A DNA stretch of 64,000 nt from Selaginella tamariscina (Eukaryota; Streptophyta; Lycopodiopsida; Selaginellales; Selaginellaceae). Shown here in pieces: positions 35,988-47,648 of the stretch. A program made the translations under genes and the position numbers. The first letter of the stretch is position 1, and the number at the start of each line of letters is the position of its first letter. The DNA lies in assembly GCA_003024785.1 (NCBI GenBank), contig PUQB01000201.1:348726-412725 (forward strand). The letters are read 5' to 3'. The notes beneath the pieces were generated by a model. The model saw nothing but the letters and a program-made list of their open reading frames with translations, did not search any database and was not told the DNA's origin.

Positions 35988-36915
35988 TTAACGGTGGATA
36001 ATATACTGCAATGGTACGTACACTCTTCATTGCATACTTAATCTGGAGGCTAATTACATAAGATCCTAAGGTTTGGAGATAGAAGCTTTCAGTAAGGGAA
36101 GGGTGGCACATTAAGTCATAATAGGTATATACCCCGCATTAACGGTGGATAATATACTGCAATGGTGTATACGTACACTCTTCATTGCATACTTAATCTG
36201 GAGGCTAATTTCATAAGATCCTAAGGCGTCATTAGCACTTCCCATACTTGGGCATCTGCATTTGAATTACCGTACTAGTCTCTAATTAAACAAACACAAA
36301 AATATGGTCTCTGTATATCGGATGGTATAAAAGTCTGGTTATTTCTTTGCCAAATTGATGTTGTCTTCTCACACAGACATATCTATGTATGTATGCACGT
36401 GTACATGTAAACATGCCCCTGCATGTGTGTATGTAAGACTGTTTGCGTTAATATGCTTGTATTTATGTACATATATACCCTATGTTATAAGGGGTGTTTG
36501 CTAAACAAGGAGGAACCTGCACAAGCTTTGCAATTTTTTCATTGAAGCTTGTAGCGTTTTTCAGTCCAGTGAGAGCTAGTGAGATGTACTCATGTCTAGA
36601 CTCTTAGATTGCTCAGGGAATAAACAAGTATTTAACCTCGCAGATATTAATACTCTTGGATCTCACTTTTATGAGCTAAGACGAAGATGTGGTGTGTGCG
36701 TGTTTATGTGCATCTTTAATATATAAATAAGTTGTTTCAGGCGCGGACATACAAGGTGATTGCAATAGGGGATGTTTAGCTGGAAGATTATCTTCCGTGG
36801 GGGTGGCAGGACTCAAAGAAAGTGTCTAAAATGGCCTACTACCTAAAGTGTAGAGATGAGTACCGTAGTAACCCTGAGAAGTTAACGATTTCATATATAA
36901 CGATCATGCTTGGCA
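35988..36915 (+). pseudogene. Cytochrome P450 remnant, exons 1-3 without exon 4
   Basis: The exon-1 start is duplicated in tandem: GATAATATACTGCAATGG occurs near 35,995 and 36,147. Exon-1 remains run to about 36,370, exon 2 (around NLHKLCNF, ARSVRASEM) about 36,500-36,690, exon 3 (ARTYKV..IAIGDV) about 36,735-36,910. The sequence then jumps straight into P450 3'-flank sequence, so exon 4 with the haem loop has been deleted. Numerous stops and gaps. Confidence 0.8.
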
Positions 36916-37326
36916 ATTTCAAAAAAGGTGGATTTACTTTAAGAAGACTTGCTAGGAACAGTACTTTTGAAACCCTTTTGGCACATTTCAACATCTTGTA
37001 ATATTTTTAAAGTCTGTGCAAGTAAGAAAAAAAGTTTAACTATGCGCTGTTACACTCATAATTAAAGAATAGTTTCAAACTTGGAACACAGGTCCAAGAC
37101 ATCTTATTCACACAAATGCTTTTGCATTTCCATTTAATTAATAAGTTACAAAGACCACTTGCATTTTTCAATTATAATATATACAATAAAATATATACAT
37201 GTATGCTAATGTTCTAAGTTTAAAATCAAAATCTTAATAACAAAATTAATAGTAGTAGTCTATTTATTCATAACAAAATTAATAAAAGTAGTCTCTTTAT
37301 TCATAATATATTCATCAGGGACAACA
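36916..37326. other. P450 3'-flank remnants between convergent genes
   Basis: Begins with GCAATTTCAAAAAAGGTGG, a piece of the conserved P450 3' flank, and ends at the P450-B stop codon. AT-rich; no gene. Confidence 0.6.
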
Positions 37327-39042
37327 TCAAGCCTTATCTAAACTATAGGCTTGTGAGTTTAAGCGTGCAACGGGGATAGCCTTCAAAGGAACATTTTTGG
37401 GAAGAGTTAATCCGAAACCGTCGGCCATATCAATGTCCTCAGAACTCATCCCAGGCATCTCCCAATCGAAGCCATGTAACAAGCTTGCCAACATAAACTG
37501 CACCATGGTCATTCCCAGCTGAGTCCCAGGGCAACCTCGCCTCCCAGTCCCAAATGGGAGTACCTGGAAATGCCGCCCCTGAACATCTACGTCACCCTGC
37601 ATAAACCTTTCTGGGTCAAACTTGAGAGGGTCCTTCCAAGTGTTTTCATCTCTCCCAATTGCATATGCATTCACTATTGCCCTTGTTCCTTTGGGGATGA
37701 AATACTCGCCAAATTTACAGTCTTGGCTTGTCGCATACACAAGCAGAGGGCCTGGAGCATGCAACCGCAGTGTCTCCTTTGTTACTGCTGCAAGGTACTT
37801 CAGATTCTCAAGGTGTTCCTCTCTGACCATGGCGTCTCTCCGACTATTGTATCAAGCTCGTCTTTCACCTTTTTCATTGCTTCTGGGCTCTTCAAGAGCT
37901 CGGAGATTGCCCATTCCGTAGTTGCCGAGCTTGTATCTGTTCCTCCAGCAAGCAAGTCCTGGAAATACGTAATATCAAAATATGTACTAGTAAAAGGAAA
38001 AGACATATACTACCAGAATGACAGATTTCATGGCAACATCTGAGTTACACACTTGGTTGTTAGCAAGCATGATCGTTATGAAATCGTTAAACTTCTGGGG
38101 GTTACTACGGTGCTCATCAATCTGCTTCTGGATGTACTGATCCATATGCTTTACGTAGTAGTTCATCGTAGACACCTTCTTTGAGTCTAGCCATCCCAGC
38201 CAGGGAACATAATCTCCCAAATAAACATCTCCTATTGCAACCGATGCTTTGCGAATAAACACCTTGTACGTCCATGCCTGAAGCAACTTATTACAGAGAG
38301 ACACACAAACACACAAACACGCACCTCTTCGTCTTTTCCTGCAGAATAGCTCTTGCTCATGATCATCTGGGTCATGGTGTTAAAAGTGAGATCCGAGAGA
38401 ACATCCGCGAGGTTAACGACTAGTTTAGTTCCTGAGCAATCTAAAAGTCTAGACATGGTTAAGTTCATCTCACTAGCTCTCACTGGAGTGAAAAACGCTA
38501 CACGCTTCGGTGAGAGCAGCTCCAAATTGCAAAGCTTGCGCAGGTTCCTCCATGTTTCGCCGTACGGTGACCATATCACTCCATTGTGATTGTACGAAAT
38601 TACCCTCTGTATATATTTTTAATCACATTAACCCTTGATGGTGCATATGAAATAGAAGTACATATATGTATGTACAGAAATACAAGCAAGCAGTCTTACA
38701 TACAGACATGCAGGGCATGTAACATATAAGTGCATACACACTACATACCACGGCAGCAAGATTCGGCCTGGATGAGAAGACAATATCATGTGTCTTGAGA
38801 GCTTCTCTTGCCCATTCTGGGGATGAAATAATCAAAGTTTTATACCATCCGAACTTTAGAAACATGCAGGGACCATATTTTTGTGCGAGTTTAGCCAGAG
38901 ACTGGTGCGGAGATTTGCCCAGTAAATGCAAATGCCCGATTATGGGAAGTGCTAATGGCGCCTTAGGATCGTATGAAATTAGACTCCAGATTATGTATGC
39001 AATGACGAGTGTAAGTATACACCATTGCAGTATATTATCCAT
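37327..39042 (-). CDS. Cytochrome P450-B (A-type, CYP71 clan), four exons, single frameshift
   Basis: Best-preserved gene of the window. Exons (minus strand): 39,042-38,749, 38,606-38,325, 38,277-38,014 and 37,958-37,327; introns are 142, 47 and 55 bp with GT..AG ends. About 490 residues. Seen: N-terminal anchor, hinge PLALPIIGHLHLLG, WSPYGETWRNLRKLCNLEL, DYVPWLGWLDSKK, I-helix AGGTDTSSATTEW, K-helix KETLRLHAPGP, FDPERF, haem loop FGTGRRGCPG with Cys. It would be an ER-anchored mono-oxygenase; substrate unknown. One base is missing near 37,839 (between DELDTIVG and MVREEH), the only break. One codon is also lost at EMP-GMS relative to P450-A. It faces P450-A tail to tail. If the missing base is an assembly error the gene is intact. 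Confidence 0.9.
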
Positions 39043-39095
39043 CTTACACTGGGAACTGTAACTTAAAACAACACTATATAAAAATTAACTCAAGG

Positions 39096-39112
39096 GCTCA
39101 ACATATATACCC
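39096..39112 (-). promoter_or_regulatory. Putative TATA box of P450-B
   Basis: On the minus strand GGGTATATATGTTGAG lies about 60 bp before the ATG and matches the P450-A element. Confidence 0.5.
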
Positions 39113-40690
39113 AGTTCCGAAACATCTTTTCATTTTAAAAGTCCATATCAAAATGTGTGTTGTATTTGATGTCTTCTTCAAAACTACTGGTCTGAATATT
39201 AAAGTGCCTGGACCATATGTTACTCGATGTGAGGGTATATACCATGACTTGCACGTGCCGTTTCTAAAAGTCATACACGTGATTTAGACTAATATCTGAC
39301 AATATAACTTGTGTATATTATACTAAAGACTAATATGATACGTGTTTTGCAATATCATTCAAATTTTTTATTCTTTTGATAAATACTAGAAAATGTCCTG
39401 GTTTTAACATAATTAAAATATTTAGTTTATGTGAGCGATTTCATTTTTTAATAGTTTATAAATATAATATATTGATATTGATGTCATCTAGTGTGGTAAA
39501 AGAATAACGGTGGGTGGTTTAAAATATTTGATAATTAATGACATACTTCTAATTAAGTAAAAATACGTTATGTTCTGCATTACACACTAATAATAATAAG
39601 TACGATGTAAAACCACAATATGATTAAATCAAATATTTAACGGCGAAGAAAGTTCTGAGAACTATTATGTTATACAGACACTCTTTTATTAGTGATAATT
39701 AATTAAAATTTAATTAATTGATAAATAGTAAAAATTAAGAAAAAAACATGTATTTGAGAAAATTTATATACCAAATGATGAATTAAAGGTCGTTTTTATT
39801 TATATCTCTAAATGCATATAAATAAATTTAAATTAATTAATTATAATTAACTGAGACGCTGTATAATAGAACCTACCGGAAAATTCTTAGCGCACTTGCA
39901 CTGCACGCACCATTCTGCTAAATTTTTCAGCATTATTAATTAAGGTTATGCATCTTTTTAATATTAGATAATCTTTAATTTACATCCTAGTTAAAATATT
40001 TACACCATACAACTTATAATTTATTAAATATACAACTTTACTGCAGTCACTTTAGGATGTTTAAAAATATGTTCATACGCGCTATTATGTGTGTCACATA
40101 TTATAAGTGTTCACATAACATATATATGGATAGAGTTGTCTCTCTTTTATTTTTTATTTTCATTTTCTTAAATCTATTATATATCTATTATGTATGTATA
40201 TATAAACATTTATACTGTATTACACATTTTCTTTTCTTTTAGGTTCGGGTATTTCTCATTGCGACCTCAAACTAAGACAATATAAATTGTCCACAATTTA
40301 ATGCAATGTGCACACCTTTCTTAGGGCTTTTTAATAACGCTTTTGTTTGTAAATACATTATAATTATATCTAACTCTTAAGAGGAGAATTATTATTATCT
40401 ACAAACCTTCAGATAACCCGCAATTAGCTTTCTTTAATGAAACATAAATCCAACTAAGACATTTAAATTATAAAGAAGCATATGTTTTGCACATATTTGA
40501 ATAGTATTTAAAAATTTGTGCATTTTCATATAATTTTTTAAATTTGAATATATTATAGTTTCATTTATACCAAAATACATTAGAAACATGTTCTTATATT
40601 TATTGTTTTTCAAACTTTTTTATTTCTGAACTTAATACCTCTTTCATATAATAAAGATATATATTAATTAGTAATTTAATAAAATGATTA
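39113..40690. other. P450-B upstream region and AT-rich spacer
   Basis: 39,130-39,250 is the inverted counterpart of the region upstream of P450-A (30,050-30,140). 39,950 onward is collinear with 21,590 onward. No gene seen. Confidence 0.6.
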
Positions 40691-41205
40691 TACAATTCAG
40701 GTATGCATTGATTGGCATTTTATGCCTTAATTTTCGTGCGCAGCAGGCGGTAGAGAGAGGCGCTCTGCAGATACAGCTACTCGAACTTTCAGGATCTCTA
40801 AGCAGGCGTGTACCAACATAACAATCTACACTGTTCCTTATAATCTTCTTCTTGCCGCAAGCAGTGCCCAGATGAAGAAAACAAATCCGGCATTCCCTAA
40901 TGTACCAGGATTTCAGGTATTTAGCAGATTCTTGAGGCGCTTGTTGTTTATCTGCAAGTTGGAAAATCTACATGAGGGTGCTTGTTATATATCGGAGGGC
41001 AGTTCTAGATATGGGATAATGTCTTCATTTTGGTTATGTGCAAGCTATGGGTGAATGTATTCAATGTTTATAGCAGCTGCAATCGAAAGAGACAAAGTAA
41101 GTAATGGCTGGGGCTAGAGAAGCTACAGACCGGTCTTGAGCACTCTAGGAAGAGTTTGTCTGCGTGCTTCGGAGCATTTGAGAGCTTATTTTAACGCACT
41201 TCACA
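40690..41205 (+). pseudogene. CLASP: CLASP N-terminal fragment, strongly decayed (third copy)
   Basis: Collinear with 22,190-22,735. The leader GTGCGCAGCAGGCGGTAGAG and then GCAGCTGCAATCGAAAGA at about 41,075 are kept, with the same internal deletion. A small open frame at 40,872-41,054 in the leader has no known domain. Confidence 0.65.
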
Positions 41206-41536
41206 ATGTTCACATACATACACTCCAGTTTCATTATTAAGGCATTTAACTGTTATTGTGTCTGTATTTGATGCCAACACATATGACATGATAGCATCGA
41301 CGCTTATGTCACTCTTTCGAAGCATATTAAAATTTATGCGAAAGGGATTAAAAATCAGTAAAGTTCTGTTCCTGTACAGCTTCTAGAAAGTCTATGCAGG
41401 CGCTTCTTATTAGGGTAAAGTAATTCCACTTTTCCTAAACGTTAAACCACTTACATATTTTAAATGGATTATAATATATATAAAAAGTATATAACAATAT
41501 GATTGTCTCGTTGTTCATGGTATATTCATGGGGCAA

Positions 41537-41700
41537 AGCATCATTAAACCTTAATATTTAAACTATAACCTTCAAAAGAACATTTTTGGGACCATCAGGA
41601 GCCATGTAACAAGCTTGCCAACATAAACTTCATTCCCAGCTGAACCTCGCCTCCCGGTCCCAAACGGGAGCACCTGAAAGTGCAACATCTACGGGTATAT
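41537..41700 (-). pseudogene. Cytochrome P450 C-terminal tail, minus strand, haem Cys lost
   Basis: Counterpart of 23,095-23,300. Read leftward it keeps HFQVLPFGTGRRG-like sequence, then skips the codons for CPGT and resumes at QLGM, LASLLHG, then a second gap before PKNV. 41,215-41,420 is the inverted P450 3' flank. Confidence 0.78.
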
Positions 41701-42479
41701 ACTTAGTACGATTTATGTAGCATTACACGAAACATCTCTTTGTCAGAAACATTTTTGTGTTTCATTTGAAATTGTCCACTTGATTTTGGTTAATTCTTGA
41801 CCATGTAGCTTTTTTATATTATAGTAAAGACTACTTCGACATTTGTTTTAAATTATTCATGTTTTTGTTACTTCTGGAAAATTACCTACATGAATTTATA
41901 GCAAATATAATAATTTTGACTTTTACATTTTATAATATAAGATTAATGTCGTTTTGGTGACAAAGACATATAACTTCTGGTAAAAAACGAAGTTAAGGAT
42001 TATATTTAATTGAATAAACTAACAATAAACATATTCCACACAATAATTATACAGTATAATATAAATTTAAACCACGGCAGCACCCACCATAGTCCTTCCT
42101 CGGCCCAAAACCCATGACTTTTTAATAACAATTTTGTTTGTAAATGCATTGTAAATATATATATAACTGATAGAGGAGAATTTATTGTATAATCTAGACG
42201 GTGGGTGATATGTGGCTTTCTTTCAATAAAAAAATCCAGCTAAACATTCAAATATTTTAAACTTATACAGACGCATATAATACTTCTTTTGATTTAATTA
42301 GTATTTGAATTTATACGAATATAGACTTTTATGCCAGATACATCAGGAATATTCTCGTTATTGTTGTCATAAACCTGAGCATATCTTGACTTCCATATAA
42401 TAAAGATATATATTAATAATATTAATAACTATCAACATCCTAATGGTTCAAATGCCGAGTAGAATCTTAAATAAGGCAT

Positions 42480-42984
42480 TTTGTTCCCCAATTTTCGTGT
42501 AGAGATAGAGGCGCTCTGCCGATCGCATTCTGAGGATAAGCAGGTGCGTACAGAATCTAAACGCTTCGATGTTCATAATCTTCTTCTTCCGCGAGCAATG
42601 CCGGATTAGATGAAGAAAAGATATGCCGCATTCCACAATGTACCAGACTTGAGGCGCTTGTTGTGCATCTGCAAGAAAAGGAGGTGCTTTGGTAAAAAAA
42701 AAGAGCTCTAATGAGGCTCTTGTTCTAAATGTGGCATTCTGCAATGTCTTTATAAAAATCTGCTATTTGGGTATCTGCAAGCTATGGATGAACGTTTGCA
42801 GCAGCTGCAATCGAAAGATACAAAGGAAAGAAAGGCCAGAGTTGAGAAGCTACAGAAGCACTCTATGAAGGGTTTGTCTGCAATTGAACCAGTGACCTTG
42901 TGGATGCCACATTGTTTCAGGTTTATCTATGGTCTGATCCATGTTATAACTCAAATGGGCGTGATACAAAAATTAAATCATTAA
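42480..42984 (+). pseudogene. CLASP: CLASP N-terminal fragment (fourth copy)
   Basis: From ATG at 42,784 it reads MDERLQQLQSKDTKERKARV, then EKLQKHSMKG, so the TVLE part is deleted. It shifts frame at TLWMPHCF and leaves CLASP sequence at about 42,925. Leader and exon are collinear with 24,180-24,650. Non-functional. Confidence 0.75.
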
Positions 42985-44429
42985 TCGAATAATTTTAATT
43001 AATATCTTTATATTATTATTATCACTTAACACTCTCACGAATACAATTAAGAGTTGCAATATGTAATTTATGATAAAAATAAAAGTGCATATAGGTTTAT
43101 TTATAAAATGAAGTTTTTTAATAATAATATTATAAAGCATTGGGTTGCTCTTCTTTAATTTATAAAATTCAAAAAGAAAAGCATTAGGGTATATTTATAT
43201 TATGAATATTGTTCACAAAAATTTTTAAGATTATTTTTTCTGAGGCACATATCCAAGTAGTTCACTAGGTCATTTATTATATTAATATAAAAATATAAAT
43301 TAAAAGTGATTAAATGAATATAAGCAATGTTTTAGTTGAGCATAATTTTTGGGGAGAGTTGTTTATTACTAAGATATGTGTGTTCTTCATTATTCTTAAC
43401 TGATTGATTTCCTAATGTCCAATTAATTTTTCATTCTTGAAGAAGTATGACTTGTTTTCCTTTCTTAAAAAGGTTTATAATATATTCACGTGTTAAAAAT
43501 CTAATCTTTACGAATCATTTCTTCTACAACACTACAATTTTTGTTAAGCAAATTCAACAACAATGTTAAGTTGTGAACTTGCATGCATGATTAAATTCTT
43601 ATAAGTGATTCATCTTCTTAAGTTTTTAAAAGAGACAATCCAACCCCGGACAAAAAATAATATCGTGTTGAAATTTACTGTGACAACGAATGAAATCTTC
43701 ATGTTTTATTTCTTTTTTTCTGTCCTAAAGCCTTTGTCGATGAAGCAAAACACCATTGATATCCAACAATACAATATGGCCATAGGTAATAAGGGGTAAT
43801 GTTGTCTCTTAAATGCTTTGCAACACACTTGTTTGGTTCCTTTTACATTTATCTTTTGATGCTATATTATTGTTAATCCCTTTATCATTTACTTGTACAT
43901 CATCCTTATAAATTCAAATATTATAAACGTTGGAGAAAGTGATTCGAGAACTGAAGGTAATAGAAATAATGATGTAGAAATTGAAGTGGTCCCTATAGTA
44001 ATGATGTTTTGAGTTGCATTATTATTCATTTCTTACATGAACTCTATCATTTTGACATATGGCATAAGAAATTTTCGCCATACTCATCTCTTACCTCATG
44101 TCGCTATTGAAAATTCATGTTCTCAACTGTTTATAAAATGATTACCTTGTTAATGTGTGACCCATATTTGAATTAAAAGCTTCTTTAATCCTTATTTTTT
44201 GTATAAATATAAACTAAATATATACAAAAATGCCTTATGTCACACTCATTTACAGTTATTTGTCACTCTATCAACACTTCTTTGTTGTTACCTTCTAAGT
44301 AAGGCAAATAAGGTTTTAGCCGCTTAGAAGATCGTTCAACATCTTTCATTTCTTTTGTTGATATTTACATAGTCAATGGAGTAATGTCTGTACTCCTTGA
44401 GATAACTTTTGGTGTAATATTTGGTTCAA
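42985..44429. other. AT-rich intergenic region with no gene seen
   Basis: No supported gene. A 64-residue open frame at 43,605-43,799 has low-complexity content and no family resemblance. Confidence 0.55.
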
Positions 44430-47125
44430 GATCGTTCTTAGATTTTGACATTTAAACCAAATTCCTCTTCATAACTATTGCACTTCTTGGGAAGGAACTT
44501 TCCCAAATACTCATGTATGGGTTTGTTAAGATAGTCAGTTGAGAGCCTCTCTATCCATTTGTTCAAGTCTTCAACTATGATCTTATCTTTATCAATAGCA
44601 AACACATATGTATCCCGAAGGTAACACTCCTTCAAGACATATCCCCTAGTGTAATAATAAAAAAACCCATACATCACTGTGAGGAATTAAATTGACGAAG
44701 CTCTATGCAACTTAACTTGTAATGTTTGGATAACGTACATTACGAATACGGCCCTCTCAACTATCGGTGTATCGAATGGAGGTTTAGGTCTATTGAAGTG
44801 AAAACAGATGCTTAACCAGTCATTTTGAAATTTGAAATTGTTTGATGCATTCCTAACAACCAAGTGAACAATCATATCAATATACATAGAATCAGTATCG
44901 TTTTATAAAATCCAGTTCAATGATGTCTATTCTTCTTGGCAAAGATATCGGTGACATGAGCAAAAATCAAGAAATAAGTACCTTAAAACGTAGGTATTAG
45001 CTAAGTGTGTAAAAATTAGATAATAAATACCTTCTTTGTACATGCTTGCACGACTAAGCTTCTTCACCAGTGGCTTATTTGAAGGATTTTTTGACACCTG
45101 TCGAATCCATCACAAACATTTGAAACGGTTTTCTATAGGCAGTGATGTTACTCCATAAAGTCTTTGAATTCGACAACAAACATTTATAGGGCTTATCATG
45201 ATTTGTAGCGTCCTCATTTATAAGGTTCAACTCAGTTCTTTACTACTGAAGGATTGTCATAAGAGAAGGCGTCATTATGATGTTCTCCTTTCTGGCGTTG
45301 GCATGCAATAGATTCTTGCCCAAATCTTCCGATTGGTTCACCTATTGGAGAAGCATATCATCGTCTGTCACATGTAGATATTTGTTAACCTCCTCATATG
45401 CTGAAGCCAAGGTCCAACCTAGTTTGTGACAGTGTATTCCTAACCACTTCTTGAAGTGGCTAATTGTTTTCAGCTCCATTGCCTTGAGATGAAAAGGAAA
45501 GGTGGGGTTACTGTTATTAATCTGTAGTTTGTCATCAGCCACTAAATTAGTTAACACATCCATCTCCTCCACTGTTATTTCGTTTAAAGGCTTCAACCAT
45601 GTAAGCTTGAAGTTGTTATTTACATCCTTTGTAGTTTAAACAGACTTAGCCTTGGGAGTCTTATTGAGCTTCTTTGCAAACTTTTTCAAGGGCTCCCCTT
45701 CACTTGTCTGCTTCTTTTTCAGTGTTCCTTTCACGAACGATTCCATGATCCTCACCCATTTGACGAAGACATTGTCATTAGGGTAAGAAATCAACATCAT
45801 CAAGAAGGATGTTCCCTTCTCGCCCATGGGCAAAATCAACTATTGTAATTTCTTTGACTCTTTATAGATGAAAAAGTAATAAATTAATATACTGGCGAGA
45901 TAAATCCTGCCAAAACAATTTCCTTACCTAGTATTCTGCACTTTGTTCATTCCCTACAGTAGCTCTTTGCAGCCACCTAAGAGTTTCCCACATGGATTGT
46001 GTGTGTTTGAACTTCTCTCATATTTTGCTGTTGTAGTGGTTGGTGTCAGCAGTATCCCATTTCACCGATAGCTTATGGTACTGCTCAGTTATAAGATTTG
46101 GCTTAGTTAAAACCACTGATCTTTTTGTCAACTTCTCACGAGTATGCTCAGAAAGTTTTGTTACCATTGTTCCTTTATTATGTTTATCAAGAAGTCGTTG
46201 GGTTGCTGTTATTATGTGTTGGACATTAATAATGTAATACCTTATTAATTTTTTATTCTTTATTTGATCTTCATGATTTGTTCTCATGTTGTCACCCACA
46301 CTATCTTAGTGCTTTTCTTTCTTTGATAATATGTGTATAAAATAACATTATGTGGAACGATGTAAGAATTGTCATTCTTCATCTTCTTCATGAGCTCAGC
46401 TACATGTTCATGGTAAAGTGGCATGTAATTAAAATTGGGGTTAACGCTACAACACTTAACCCTAAACTTGTAAATCCTATCATCCAACATCATTTCCTTA
46501 TGGCTTATTGCAGTATGGGATGCCACTAGTGCAACTAACAAAATGATAGATGACTTTTTTGTGCGGTTAGAATTAATATGTGTGAGTCTCGACTATAGCT
46601 ATTCTAATGTTTTTGGCACACTCTTTCAATTTCTGAACATTCCTAAGTAAATTGAATGTGATTTGTAAAAAACTTGGACCAAACCACCCTCTTAATCTCC
46701 CTAATAATGTCGTTGTGTTCTTCTTCAATAAGAGTTAGGACGATTGCTTCACTTGTGAATATTCTGTGTTGTAAAGCAATATCTACTGCGAATACACACG
46801 AAATTCAAAATAAACATCTAATTGGATTCCCTCCATAAATGGGCTTTTATTTAGTTGAAGAAGAACTCTACGGTCGACATCATTAGTGAACATGTGAACG
46901 TCATAATCCACAAGCAGACATAACCACCCGAGGTTCTTGTCGTATTTGGTGTTCTTTGGATCCAAAAATGTGACATTGGATGGAACAAGGTATATATTTC
47001 GAGCATTGTCTAATCTTGGTTCGCAGCCTGCCCTTGGGTGTTTGATTGGTGAATTTAGTTTCCATTGTTTTGCTTGTCCACATGATGTGACAGACTATTT
47101 TGACAGCAACTATGATTGATCCAAT
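44430..47125 (-). pseudogene. Unidentified minus-strand coding relic, fuller version
   Basis: A run of coding-like pieces, all on the minus strand: about 47,120-46,783 (DPKNTKYDKNLGWLCLLVDY), 46,541-46,284 (PLYHEHVAELMKKMK), 46,299-46,018 (INVQHIITATQRLLDKHNKG), 45,839-45,636 (MGEKGTSFLMMLISYPNDNV), 45,596-45,342 (HFKKWLGIHCHKLGWTLASA), 44,887-44,687 (NDWLSICFHFNRPKPPFDTP) and 44,677-44,438. The consistent strand and order over 2.7 kb imply one decayed multi-exon or frameshifted gene. The last part carries a Lys-rich stretch (KGTLKKKQTSEGEPLKKFAK). I recognise no domain. It stands divergently to the DUF7869-like relic beyond the retrotransposon, so it might be a second gene of the same mobile element, but this is conjecture. 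Confidence 0.5.
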
Positions 47126-47648
47126 ACACTTCTTATTTATTTTGAAATATGGCCAAATTGATTTTAGAATCCCCTAGCCCATCTCATCTCCTCCTCTTGT
47201 CTTTAATCTTACTTCAATTCCATATTTAAATACAAAAATGATAAGTTCTTCAAGCACATATCCGAGTATAGCAAATTTTATTTTAATTCTTACTCAGAAT
47301 TTAATGACAACTCCATACTAATGGCTGAATTAGTTCATTTGATCCAACTATTTATCTGTAGAATACTACACTATAAATACAATTCATATAAAAACGCACA
47401 CACATTTATATAAACCCGAATATACAAATACATTATTAAAACTTTACAAGGTATATACATATTTTTCTTTAAAGTGCTCATACTAATTAGATGGGGAGGA
47501 ATTATAATATACAAACAAACATGTACTTATTTATATTAATACACTAGTACATTCAAATACACCCTTCTTTATCTCATAAAGAAGTGAATGAAATTAAGTG
47601 TCTAAAGCTCATATTTGTGATAGTGCAAAAAATTGGTATCATTCGGTT
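47126..47648. other. AT-rich spacer before retrotransposon (copy 2)
   Basis: Same as 700-1,224. The last five bases, 47,644-47,648 CGGTT, are the left target-site duplication. Confidence 0.65.

Larger units (their letters stand above)
31522..42930. repeat. Older P450/CLASP segmental duplication, fuller copy
   Basis: Counterpart of 16,892-24,800. It contains the last exon of P450-A and its 3' flank, AT-rich spacer, GC-richer block, degenerate P450, P450-B on the minus strand, CLASP remnant, minus-strand P450 tail and second CLASP remnant. About 270 bp at 35,318-35,588 are present here and absent from the other copy. Confidence 0.8.
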
